This document shows, piece after piece, positions 1 through 11,037 of a stretch of 64,000 nt of DNA. The stretch is from Tremella fuciformis. Lineage: Eukaryota; Basidiomycota; Tremellomycetes; Tremellales; Tremellaceae. The notes beneath the pieces were generated by a model. The model ran no database searches. It was not told the DNA's origin and saw only the letters and a program-made list of their open reading frames with translations. The position numbers and the translations under genes are program-made. Where the stretch lies: positions 2,046,001 to 2,110,000 of the forward strand of contig CP136496.1 of NCBI GenBank assembly GCA_032768795.1, in the 5' to 3' direction. Numbering within the stretch: position 1 is the stretch's first letter; every line of letters begins with the position of its first letter.

Positions 1-1715
1 CAGAGGCGATGAAACGCCAGAGGAGCCCTGCAAAGCTTGCAAGGGGTTCGGAATGGATGTCGCGGAGTGTCCAGCACCGAGGGCACCGGAAACCTGGCGC
101 CGCGAAGGGGGAGGTGGAGGAGCAGGACCTCTGCCGGATGTGGATCGTTTCTGTGGGGAGCCAGTTCGAGGGTCGATGAACGGATCCGAGGTTGCTCGCG
201 AGCGAAGGGAAGAGTCATTGCGTGCTGGCAGGGGAGGTGGTCCTCCCGTCGAGGAGGCTGATGTATCGATCTCCGGAGCCAATATCTCCTCGGCTTGAGG
301 CTGAGAGGCGAGATGTCCGGGCAGCCCACGAGAGAATGAGCCTGATCCTTGCGTCCGTTCTTGCGATCCGAGAGAACGCTGGGAACGTCCCATTCGCGCG
401 TGCGAAAAGGACCGAGGGATTGTTCGGATGCGTCGCAACTTGGGCGGGGTGGTCAAAGGCTGATCCACGAAGCCCAATACTCCCTTGAGCATGATGACTG
501 CTTCATGCATGAACTCCGCTCCCCTGCTTGTTAGACGATGTGACAAAAAGACTTTGGTATTGACTTGCCCCGATTCGAGAAAGACGGCGTCGTCGAGCTC
601 CCACACCACCCTGCGAGACCCAGCGCCGCCCCTGCTCTCGTCTCCCCTGCTCTGGGCGCGCAGACAAGACCAAAGACCCCGAAAGAATGGTTCCACACCG
701 GGATTGTTGTTGCCCCAAATGGCGACAAAGCGCGAGAGCTTGTCACGTCTCTCTAGTCTTGCCTGCTTGCTGTTGAGTTGCGAACGTGACAGGGGCGTGA
801 GAGAGGCAGAGACTACCGTGGCCGAAATGAGGGCGTGGAACGAGGAGATCCTCAGCCGGAGATGGTGCAGATGTGCGAGGGAGCGCATAGACGCTTGCAA
901 GCGGATGTAGATGGCTCGGTGTGCTGGTGGAAGCGAGGCTAACGCGCTCGAAATGTACGAGGCAGACTCTTCAGGTGGGCTAGGAGAGAAGTAGAATCGG
1001 CGGCAGTGATGCGCAAAGTTCTGCAAGTCCTATAACGCGCGTCAGTGAGGTTTTACCGAGGCAAGGTGAAGACAGGACATACGTGAGGATTTGGACTGAT
1101 GACGCCCTCTGTCCTTGCCCCATGGACATTGCCCTCGCGTCCGCTATAGACAGAGGTCCCTCCTGCCGTCCGAGCGACACCGCCCGGCGGCGGAGTAGCA
1201 CGACCGCGAGCCGCCTGCGTCCAGGCCGGGCCTGCCAAAGCATGATCTGAGCCTCGTCGGCCCATATTGGGCCTAACGACGGTATCCTCGGAGCCGCGTC
1301 GCGTCCATCCAGGTCGGTTCTGCACGGGGTGAGTCGAGGGAGTCGAGGGCGGCGATCTAACGACAGGGGAAGTAGTGCCGGGCCGATTGGCCATACCCAT
1401 GGCGGCCAGTCCGCCGGGTCGAGGACGTGCACTGACGGGCTGAGGCTGGAGAGTGGTCGTGCCCAGTGATCCTGGTATATCGTACAGACGGGGAAGACGG
1501 GGATCAGAGCCTGTCACTGCCGGTGCCGGGCTCTGCTCTGTCGAGCGACGTGGGGCGTGAGATGGACCGCTGTAAGCGGTATCTATGCGCGGGGGCGCTC
1601 GGGCGGGACGCATGGTGTGAGAGTGACGAGCAGGGATGGAGGGAGGGTAGTTGAAGGTCGATGGCAAGGTCGAGGTCGAGGTGGCCGCATCAGCGTGAAA
1701 GTGCGGTTCGGGCAT
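1..1715 (-). CDS. Partial conserved-looking hypothetical protein, C-terminus beyond left edge
   Basis: Exon 1 runs from an ATG near 1715 (or the later ATG at 1613) down to 1083. A GTATGT donor at 1082 and an AG acceptor ending at 1030 define a 53-nt intron in phase 0. Exon 2 starts at 1029 and stays open to base 1, so the gene continues off the left edge. The first ~210 residues are Pro/Ser/Arg-rich and probably disordered. After the intron comes a compact, partly helical region (starting DLQNFAHHCRRFYF, then a Leu/His/Arg-rich helix and IWGNNNPGVEPFFRGLW), followed by another low-complexity Ser/Pro tail. I do not recognise the family. The structured part between two disordered stretches suggests a regulatory or scaffold protein, but that is inference. 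Confidence 0.7.
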
Positions 1716-2121
1716 CAAAGATCAAAGGAGCGAGAGGGCGTGATGTACTCGTTGAACTGATGCCATTACGTCTAGTCAGCCGGCCGCCGAGAGGAGGGAG
1801 AGAAAGGAGTGTCGTGTGAGCCACGATGCTGCTGTAGCTGCTGACTGCCTGTGGAGAGTGTAGATGTCGAATGTCGAATGATGAAGGTTGAATCAACGCC
1901 GAAACACGAAACGCGATGACTTTGACACGTGACGAGTTTCATCTTACTCCCTTCCTCATCATCTACTCGTACAAGCCTAGATGATGCATTCCGGGTTACA
2001 TTTATTCAACACGCCGAGCTAGCAGATATATGTGCATAGTTGCTGGACACTGATAGATGAAGCGGCTTAGCGGCGGTCCCTGGCTCGTCAGAATATACAG
2101 ATCCACCCAACTGCAACAAGC
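1716..2121. other. Intergenic, promoter of the partial gene and 3' flank of TSPO
   Basis: About 400 bases lie between the start of the leftmost gene and the TSPO stop. I see no convincing ORF, repeat or RNA here. Confidence 0.5.
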
Positions 2122-2989
2122 TCACCTGTTCAGCCAGACGTAACCGCCGTTGAGGTAGGTTGCTGCAATGTCAACGGGCCTGTTCAAGATATTGAACTTC
2201 CTTGCGACTCACCATAACCCAGCCAGGCGCAGTACGGGGCAAGGAACCACGTGGTGCTGAAAGCCGTGTTCAAGTTGTGCATCTTGACCTGCAGAAGACG
2301 TCAACCAATGCTCACAGAGCCGCGAGTCGACTTACGGTCATGGTGCCCACTAGACCAGTCAGGGCAAGAATGTTGGCAAATGCCAGCTCCTTCTGCTTGG
2401 CTAGAGAGGATCAGTCGATACTCGATCAGAGGAGAGACATGGTGACTCACCGCCGAAGAAGAGCGGGGTCCAGATCATGTTCACCGCCAATTGGGCGTAG
2501 TACAGCTGGAGCGCCTTGTCCGCCTCGACACTGTAGGGCGCTTCAGTCCAATTACTGTGATAGAGGCGCAGCTCACGTGCCAGCCGGGGTGACGGCGCTG
2601 TCAAATGCCTGGACGGTCATGTGCGAAGCCCTGCGCGCTGTCAACCGCGTATGCCTTGGGCTGAGGTCATTTGTACTCACCAGCCCATGAGTCCATACAA
2701 GACTGTCCAAACGGGGCCGAACACCTCGCGAGGGGGATTGCCAGGAGGAGGGGACATGGTCTGCGGACATTCAGTCGTCAAGCGCGAGAGAACGAAGGAG
2801 GACTGACGGTGAACCAGTTGCTCCTGGATGTTTGGCCGGTGATGATACCACTGATCGCGCCTAGGCCGATGGGCAGCCCGACTGCGCGTGAGCTCTGGGT
2901 CGATGTCAAAGTCGAGGGCGCAAGGAAGATATACCTGCGAGGACGGGGTTGCGAGCCACATCAAAGAGGACTTCGGGCAAGGGAGACAT
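2122..2989 (-). CDS. TspO/MBR family translocator protein (TSPO)
   Basis: Spliced from eight short exons separated by ~45-57-nt GT-AG introns, giving about 175 residues, the usual TSPO size. Start ATG at 2989 (MSPLPEVLFDVARNP). Family hallmarks in order: the glycine-rich first helix (GLPIGLGAISG), FGPVWTVLYGLMGW in the loop 1/helix 2 region, LQLYYAQLAVNMIWTPLFFG, the helix 4 region (WFLAPYCAWLGY) and the terminal ATYLNGGYVWLNR. The family consists of five-helix membrane proteins of mitochondria or ER that bind porphyrins and lipids; the exact fungal role is unsettled. The gene is divergently paired with MOG1 over ~400 bp. Its introns break every reading frame, so no single ORF shows the whole protein. 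Confidence 0.92.
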
Positions 2990-3397
2990 GGTGTGTGAGT
3001 GATTCTTGAGCACGAAACTGTTGGCAGAAGATGGAGTGTTTGGTGACGAGGGGCTGGACCGGGTAATGACATGCATTCATATATATAGGGGGGAGAGAGA
3101 GAAGGGGAAGGAAGACAGCAATGACGTACCACGTTCCGGGTGGCAAACACTCTCTCGGCCCGGTTGACGGGTCAGCGGCGATCACCGCCTCTCTATCACC
3201 GGCCCAATGCTGCAGATGCTGAGGTGGAGGAAAGACGGCACTCGAGGTCAGCTTTCGTAGAGATATATATACAACCTCGAGAACACTGGCGACGAATCCT
3301 TCCTGGACACCGAAGCGACAGCTAAAGAGCCTCAACACTGCCCAGGCAGCGTTACAGTGGAACGACGTGACTCCCTGTCCAACCTGCCATACTCGAC
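2990..3397. promoter_or_regulatory. Divergent promoter region between TSPO and MOG1
   Basis: This 408-bp interval separates the two divergent start codons. It holds an ATATATAG run near 3081-3088, about 90 bp upstream of the TSPO start, and an ATATATATA run near 3263-3271, about 130 bp upstream of the MOG1 start. Both are plausible TATA-like elements. Function is inferred from position only. Confidence 0.45.
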
Positions 3398-4222
3398 ATG
3401 AGCTCGCCACTCGCCCATCCGTCCGTGTCCCTTGGCCGACGCCCCTTGTTCGGAGGCGCCATCTCGATCGAGCTGCCCGAGGACTACCTGGACGCGAGGT
3501 ACGTCCCCTCACACCGCCCCCTAAGCTTTGCTGAGAGACAGCGACCTGCGCCAGATCCCTGACAACCAAGAGGTCTTCCTGTCCAGCCGGTCCGAAACGA
3601 GCCTCGTGGTGGAAGTGCTCGGCATGGTCGAGGAGGGGCTCGCCTCGACCGACCTATGGGAGGCAGTCAAGTGATTCACTCAACACAGAGACTGACCCTC
3701 GTACTGATAGCGTTCTGCAGATTCCACTTTGGGTCCATCGCGCACGACAACGCCTCGCTCTCGCACGATATCCTCTCCCCACCCCCTTCGTCCCCTCTGC
3801 CCTCTCAGCCCCGATCGGCCATCCCGACCGACCCGTCCAACGCCACTCCACAGCCTGTCATACTCACCGGCCAGCAAAAGATCCACAAGTTCTCGCACGA
3901 CCCCTCGGGTGCCCCGAGGCCCGGCCACGAGAGCGACGAGCCGGACACGGTGTGGATTGGCGTGGCACTTTGGCGCTGCTGGGTCGAGCAGGCTCGCCCG
4001 ACGGAAGATGTGCCCGTGGACGATACGCATGTGCACGGAGGAGCGGGTCAAGGTGCAGGGGTGCGCAAGAAAAAGGCAGACGTGGTGTGCAGCGTCAATG
4101 TCAACCTCTCCGCCAAGGACGGTACGGGTCAGAGCGAGAGGGAACAGGTAGAGGCGTGGTGGTTGAGGGCCGTGGGCAGTCTGCGGATCGCCGACTGGTC
4201 CCTCTTTGGCGACGTCGAGTGA
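3398..4222 (+). CDS. MOG1: Ran-binding nuclear import factor Mog1
   Basis: Three exons joined across ~45-50-nt introns (donor at 3499, second intron around 3671-3720) give about 240 residues. The start at 3398 gives an N-terminus ending in RRPLFGGAISIELP, the characteristic Mog1 opening, followed by DLRQIPDNQEVFLS and FHFGSIAHDNAS, which match the conserved Ran-binding face. The C-terminal part (VWIGVALWRCWVEQ, then a strand ending ADWSLFGDVE) completes the alpha/beta fold. Mog1 binds Ran in the nucleus, promotes nucleotide release and supports nuclear protein import. A basic-acidic insertion of ~30 residues near residues 160-190 looks lineage-specific. Confidence 0.93.
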
Positions 4223-4430
4223 GGTGCCGCCACCACACAGCACAAAGAAGTAGAACAGCAGATCTTGTACACAACCCATTGTAACACAAAATCAGTCGAA
4301 GGCTCGACTGCGTGTCTCTCTGCCCAGCCCCTCCGGGGGCGTGCGGTATGCGGTATGCGATCCATCATACACAGCACCGCGGTGCCCTATGCGCTCGTCA
4401 AGACTGAAGACGGAAGACCCCAGCACCCTC

Positions 4431-5267
4431 TCATGCCTCGATGGCGGCCACCTTCTTCCCCTTGCGCGAGCTCGTCACGTCCAGGTCCTTTGCACGCGGG
4501 ACCTCGGCAGACGGGGTGGACAGGAAGATCTCGATGTGGCACGGGTGGCCCTGGTACGGGTTGCTACGGGTCAGCTTCCTCTTTCTGCGCCGCAGATCAG
4601 GCGGGCGACGCACATTCGGCCGTGGGCGCGGAAAGTCCTTCGGCGGGTTTTAGGGGCCTGCTGCACGACAATGTTTTTGATGATGAGGTCCTCGACCGCG
4701 AGGTCCTTGGCATCGGCGTTGGACTCGGCGTTCTTCAGGAGGCGGAGGATGAACGCGACCGACTTGACGGGCCATCGACCTGTCCATCAGCCTCTGCGTC
4801 CCCAGACCCCATCCATGACCCGACCCACCCTTGGTCGTTTTGAACTGCTTGGCCTGGCCGGTACGCCCGATCGCGCCCGCGAACCGACGGAAGGGGATGA
4901 CCTGCTTGTGCTCCTGCACGTCGCCGAGGTAAGTGTAGGCCTTCTTCAAGTTCATGCCTTGCCCGTCAGCCCTCTCCCCTATCCCCATGTCTCCCAGTCG
5001 AACGCACCAGAGATGGCAGCGGCGACCTCGCGCATGTTCTTGAAGTGCGTCCGCACATACTCGCCCCGGGCCTTGGCGACTGCCTGTCAGTGTCCGTCTC
5101 TCCTCTCCCGCCATCGCATCCTCCTCATATCCCCTCGAAACCCTCCATCTTGCTCCACCAACTTTCCCGCAGACATCCTCCAGTACCCTTCCTTCAGAAG
5201 CAGCAGAACACCACGCACACTTTTCCGGGTTGGCCGAAGCGATGTGAGCCGACGAGTAGCGGACCAT
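4431..5267 (-). CDS. RPL17: 60S ribosomal protein L17 (uL22 family)
   Basis: The start ATG at 5267 gives [16 protein letters not shown], the canonical eukaryotic L17 N-terminus. Later exons encode [65 protein letters not shown] and [16 protein letters not shown], ending KKVAAIEA at 4431. The total is about 185 residues, normal for the family. The protein lines the nascent-chain exit tunnel of the large ribosomal subunit. Several introns interrupt the gene. The first (5218-5080, ~139 nt) is longer than the ~50 nt usual here, as is common in ribosomal protein genes, and lies only ~16 codons into the ORF. Confidence 0.95.
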
Positions 5268-5516
5268 GTCGAACGGAGAGTCGAGAGAGTGGATGAAAGA
5301 GAGAGAAGGAACAGGAATACCTCTAGACGCAGAAAAGCCAGCCAGCAACCAACGAATTCAGGGTCCACGACCTCTCGCTCAGCCAGCGGAGTTTCGCGGG
5401 AATTTCTCACCGACAGCTCGGAACGACCACCAACTCCAGTGTGGCGTAATTTGGTGCCGCAGGTTACTCCGACACGTAGATTCGTACAACGCTGTTCTAC
5501 ATGATTGACTACCCAT

Positions 5517-7854
5517 TCACGCCGCTGCTGCCTGCCGTGCCCCACTCTCTTCTCCCGCCTCTGCATCCGCCGCATCAACCACATCATCCTCCTGTTTGCT
5601 CGATGCAGTCTTCTCGATACTGGCCGATGCGAGGCTGACCCGTGGTGAATGGCGCAGATCAGCAGGGTTCGTTTTGCGCAGTGGCCGAGCCAGACGTCTT
5701 CTGGCCACCATGACGGGCACGGATGACTTTTGAACGAGATAGTGCGAGGTGGAACCGAGCAAGATGCTGTGAATCAGCGTCGACCACCCATCGCCGCGCA
5801 CATATACTCACCCCTTGATCTCGCCCAAGCCCCGCGAGCCGACAATAGCCATGGTGGGCTCGAGAAAATCGATCATGTCCAACAACATGTGTCTCGCGTT
5901 CTTGGCATGCAGATACTGACATGTCGCCGTGATCTGGAGCCGTGTGCGCTGTAGCAGACTGGTGACTTGCCGGACCAGCTGCTGCACGCCGCCTTGTCGT
6001 TCTCGCTGATTTCGCAATTTCTGATTCCTGTCAGAGTTGGACCATTGCTTCGGGTCGACTGTCCGTCAGCCCATTTCCACATGTATTTGTGATTACACGT
6101 ACCCTTGCTCTCGTCCTCTTTGACCGAGATGACAAAGAGCTCGTCTCCGTCTCGCGCCACAGTACCGATAGCCCATTCCAACGCGTACCTGCTTTCGTCG
6201 CTCAAATCGCTCAAGACGACATACCGCCTGAGACGCCTTCCGCTCTTCTCGAGAGCATCGTCCGGGTCGCCCTGGGTAATGGTGATTGTACAGCGGTCCC
6301 GTGCAAAGGTCGGGATGGTTGTGGTCATCTCGAACCCAGTCTTGAGCGACTTCGAGCGTTTCGGCGCATGGAGCGAGCTGGCGAAAGCGCTTGGGGGAGG
6401 CTCGATGACATTCGGCCCTTCCCCCAGGACGTCTTGTTCAATCTCCTCGCCATACGCATCGAGGCGGTCATCGCCGGCAGTCCCATCTGGGGCTTTACCG
6501 CCGACACCGCTTGCATCGCCCTCGTAGAAGAAGGCGTTGGCCTCGGTGTTCTTCTCGGTCTCTTCGTCAAAGATGATCGGCTCGTCCTCGGCAAAGCCAA
6601 CGTCATTCATGTCTTCCACCTCGCTATCGTCGCTCTCGGCGTCCGTCGTGGCATCGGCATCCAGACCAGGTTCTGCATCGCTGACGCCGTCCTCGTACGC
6701 CGAGGCTTGAGGTCGGAATTTGCGCACGGCGCCCACTGACTCAGTATCACTTTCGGCATCGCGGTCTTTGCGCAGAGGTCCGACCGTAGGACTAGCCGCT
6801 CTCGCCCTGGCTTTATCGCGAGATCGACGTGCGCGGAAGAACGGGCTAGGTGCTCGCGGCTGCCTGCCGCGATCGTCGCGGTCGGATGCAGGAGCAGGGG
6901 TCGAGCCGCTGACGCTGCCAAGTGGACGGGAAGGAAGGAGGAACGAGGCCTTGGATACGGCGGACGCCGAAGCAGAGGCAGGCGGGGGTGAAGGAACCGA
7001 GTCGAGCGTCCGCGGGGGTGTGATTGGACGCGGGGACGAGGACGTGCCGTAGCCAGACGTCTTGAGCCCTATAGCGGCGAGAGCGGCACCGGTGCTGACT
7101 CGCTTGGAATCGGACGACTTTACATCGCCGGGCTTGCGGCCCTTCATGGCGCCGAGAATGAGGTTGGAGGCCTGTCCGTCCAAGTCGAGGGTGGGGATGG
7201 GGTCGGACGGCCGGCGAGAGGTGGTAGGGCGGGGAGTGAGGGTGGGTGTGGAAGATGGAGAATCCTGTGTCAGCGCTACTGAAGCGTCGCTCGGCGACCT
7301 CTCCCCCGCCGATCTGGGACCCGCACCCGCAGGCCCATAGCCGTCGTCTGAAGCGGGCCTGCCCTTGTCTTTGCTATCCCTGCGGCCCATGTCGAGGGAC
7401 GTGCGCGTCTTGGACACAAAGGCCCTCAACGAGCTGCGCCGCGGCTTCTTGCCCTGCCCGCTCCCCACTGCCGTGGGATCTTTGGATGTGCTCGGGGAGA
7501 GCGTAGCAGGAGGTGGGGGCAAGGAGGTGGGGAGCGACGCGGCCGCCGCTGTGGACGTGGACGTGAGAGGAGAAGGGGGGTCCGGGACCTGGCCCCAAGG
7601 CGCCGAGACGACCTGGACACCCTCGGGCACAGGTCGGAGCGGGTTGAGCGGGGAAGACACGCGTCTGAGAGATCCAGTGCCAGAGCCGGCGGTATCGCTT
7701 ACCTGCACGTGTCAGCGGGTGTCGCTGCTGCAGCCCAAGCAGGAGAGAGGGGACTCGCCTCATCTTTGCCCGCCGCACCGGAGAAGACTTTGAGTCGGGA
7801 CACGCGGTCAGGCAGGGAGATGGGCAGGGAGAAGGAGCGCGAGAGCGGGGCCAT
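5517..7854 (-). CDS. Universal stress protein (Usp) domain protein with long disordered N-terminus
   Basis: Start ATG at 7854 (MAPLSRSFSLP); stop at 5517. The first ~490 residues are Ser/Pro/Arg-rich with an acidic stretch (residues ~350-410) and look disordered. The C-terminal Usp domain begins RYVVLSDLSDESRYALEWA, continues through GDELFVISVKED, a split middle region (RTRLQITATCQYLHAKNA) and TMAIVGSRGLGEIKG, then LLGSTSHYLVQ and VPVMVA. The G-2x-G-9x-G-S motif of ATP-binding Usp proteins is complete. Intron 1 (7758-7703, 56 nt) is best explained as a GC-AG intron with donor GCGAGT; reading through it stops at TAA. Other introns are GT-AG. Usp proteins bind ATP and act in stress responses; the partner or process is unknown here. 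Confidence 0.85.
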
Positions 7855-8319
7855 CGTGTCGATGTCGAGCGAAGCGAGGGCGATGGCGAGCGGGCGAGGG
7901 CGAGCGGGCGAGCGTGTACGAGTGCGATTGCGTGTGGCGTGTAGCGAGTGGTTTGGTTTGTGTGTCGTATGGGATGGCGAGCGTCGGGTGACGGATGCCA
8001 AGAGCCAAGAGATGCGCGAGAGACAAAGGGGTATGGTGGGTGGCGGTGTGGTGAGCAGAGAGGAAAGGATGGCGTCAGCTCTTGTATTCTTGCGCTGGAC
8101 GAACGTGTTCGAGCGCTGGCGAGAGTGAGTGAGTGAGAGAGAGTTGGTGACCTCTGATGGGAGAGGAACAAGGGGGTCAAGGGGAAGACACGAGATCAGA
8201 TCATGTTCCATCATCACCACCATCACCGCCATGACCACCACCACCCTCGTCCGGCCATCGGACGCTACGGGTGACGCTCGGACACCACACCTCATGCACC
8301 ATTCATTGTTGTAACTCAC

Positions 8320-8492
8320 CATAATCAGCTGCTTGTTGGACATTGTTATCTGTTCTCTACCACATCAGCTCCTCTCCATCGGGCCGGGAGACAACGATAG
8401 GGACTCACCGCCAAGGCATAGGCTGCCGAGCGTTCGGATATGCCCAGATCTTTCAGCTGCGCTATGAGCTCTGGCCTTGGTGTCGAACTCAT
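8320..8492 (-). other. Unresolved small exon pair, possibly a separate gene or upstream exons of the Usp gene
   Basis: An ATG at 8492 opens 28 codons (MSSTPRPELIAQLKDLGISE and on to AYALA) ending at a perfect GTGAGT donor (8408). A 59-nt intron ends at 8350. Ten more in-frame codons (ITMSNKQLIM) run to another perfect GTGAGT donor at 8319. The first exon resembles a small helical, UBA-like segment. I could not find a convincing next exon before the Usp start at 7854. These may be 5' exons of the Usp gene or a small gene of their own. Confidence 0.3.
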
Positions 8493-8982
8493 CTCTCCCT
8501 CGTCCAAGTAAGCAAAGCAGCGAGAAGCAAGGAAACGAGATGCCAAGCTCCATCCGTACTGACGGCGGCGACGGCGAGAACGGGAATGACGTTTACCCTG
8601 AATCACCACGACTGAACCACGACGAATACAGTACAGTAGATGCAGACATGCATGCGTGTATAGTGCAACAACGACAGTGACCGCGCGGCAAGAGAAAGCA
8701 GGCAGCTCGGATGGGGTGCACACCTCTATGCAGGGTACTCTAAGACCACTAGGAAGCAAAAAAGAACAACAACACTGCGTGTATGGGTGTTGCGTGCGCA
8801 GAGACGGACGGACGGATGGACAGTTGAAATGCTCGGAATGACTCGACTTGATGCGTTGCGTGTATATGTGCTTGATGGACAGAGACCGTGTGTTTGGATG
8901 ATTCAATGATGGTTTATAGTAAGATATCGATGCTGATTTATGGTGCTGCTTGTTTGTCTGTCTGTGGTGAGACTTGTACCGT

Positions 8983-11004
8983 TTAGACCGCGGCGTAGCG
9001 GTGGACGTTCGAGTAGAGTTGGCGCGGTGGCGAGGTCGCGGCGGACGAGAATGGCTGGCGGCCGCTGGTGGGAGCTTCCACCTTGTCCCATTCGGCAATG
9101 AGTTGAGCGCCGACGTCTGTCACAGTCAGCTCTCTATCCCTGCACAACGAAACCATCCGAGTCGACTCACTTGGCTCGACCTCGGTGCCATCTCGGCACA
9201 CCTTGACCTCACGATCTTGGTTCCAAGGGTTACGAAGATGCCTCGTGCGATTGAACGGCAAAGGGGTGGCCTTGATCCATTCGATCCTGAAAGGCTTGCC
9301 CCACCCTTCTGGCGAAAACTCATCTTCCGGTCGATCAGGATGAGGGATCGGTCCGTGGGGCTGAGGTAGGCTCAGATCTCGCTGCGCTTTCTCGTTTGGC
9401 GTCAAGATGGTATCCTTTCGCAGAACGCCGTCATCGCCTCTGATCTGCGGCTTGTGAGAACCACCGAGAGCCTCCTGCCTTCCAGCTTCGTCGGAACCTC
9501 CACTGATGGGTACAGGCGGGAAGTACGGATTCGGCAAGGCTTTCGGGTCGAGGGTCTGCGCTCGTGCACCTCCAGCTCCTCCGCCTGCTGCAGGAGCAGA
9601 CAAGTTCGACCGTTCGTCAATAGCGCGCTTGTCGTATCGCGTTGGATCTGTATTCCGCTTGGCAACTTCGGCTTGGTACTTAACCTCCTCGCCGGGCGAG
9701 AACTCTCCAGGAGACGAAGAGGCTATTCGCTGTTGTGAAGGGGAGAGGAAGTACGCGGGGCGTGCAGGGGGATCAGATCCAGCTCTCGCTCGATCGTCCT
9801 CGTCTTCTTCCTTGATTCGAGCGGGCTGTGGCTGCGACTTGGTCTTGAGACTCGGGCCCGAGCCACCAGACAGAGAGCCTGAATTGGAGGATCCGGATAG
9901 TTTCGACTGCAACGACACCGAGCGAGAAGCCGCGTGCTGGGCCGCCTTCTCCTTGTCGATTGGCTCGATCATCCTGGCATAGCCAAAGAACTCGCCAGAG
10001 CGATTGGCACCGAAAATGAGTATGACCTCTTGCGAATTGCGAAAAGCCTGGTCCAGAATCCCCTCATTGTGATACTGCGTTTTCCACGTGCCCTTGCGAT
10101 AGCTGTCCTCCAACTCGACGGTCGTGAGGGATTTGAGAACGAAGTAGCGCTTCGGGAAGTGCTTAGCGAGAAAGCTTGAATTGGTGCTGGCGAATGAAGG
10201 CGAGGATTTATGTTTCGTGAGAGCTGCCTGGGCGTCGTTCGCTTGGACAATCGAATCCCGTCGTCGCCCTTCACCTTCTGGCGGGTGCTCGAAGATAGCC
10301 GGTGACGGGGGCTCCATCGAAGAGGCACTCTGTGGTGCGGAGATGAGTGTTTCTGAGGCCTTCTGCACTTCAATCGGCTGGGGAAGAGGCACGTTGGTCG
10401 GGGTTCCTTCGGCCTTCTGCTTCTCCTCTTGTTCCTTGATCCACGTGCGGTGCATGCCAGTGCCTCTTTGAGCGCCCACTCCGGCTCGAAGATCATCGTC
10501 CTTTCTGCGTATGCGACAGACCATCCTGGGACAGTAAGGGTCAAAAGGGCGCAAGGAGCGGTTGTTGAAGAAAGCGACGGCACGTTCCAGGTCCAACTCC
10601 GACGAGAGATTCACAAAGGCGCACGATGAGCGAGAGATGAGGAAGATCGAGGACGGACCGCGCCATGGCTCGGCATCTTCGGGCTCGTCAAGTCGAGTCG
10701 GAACAGTCGAATTGAAGTATCGCCATAGCTCTTCATGAGAGGTATTGTTGGGTCTACGGGACGTCAGTTAGGTTAACAAAACGCAGCCAAGATAGACTCA
10801 CACGTTGCCGACCCACATGACCCAGTCACTCCTCTTCGCCGGTGGTTGAGGGTGATACGGTCTCCTCTCCTTTTCCTTTTCCGGGGACAGCCCCTCCCTG
10901 ATCTGCTCCTGATTGATCGCCTGCGAGAACGAGGGCCGCGACGGCCCGCTCCATGACATTCTGTTTGGCTGCTTGTTGCCTCTGGTTGGACCGTTCCATG
11001 AACC

Positions 11005-11037
<33 letters not shown>

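Noticed and set aside
7374..8180. 268-codon minus-strand ORF overlapping the Usp start
   Set aside because: Ser/Pro/His-rich reading of the leader and a wrong frame of the Usp exon; no splice or family support.
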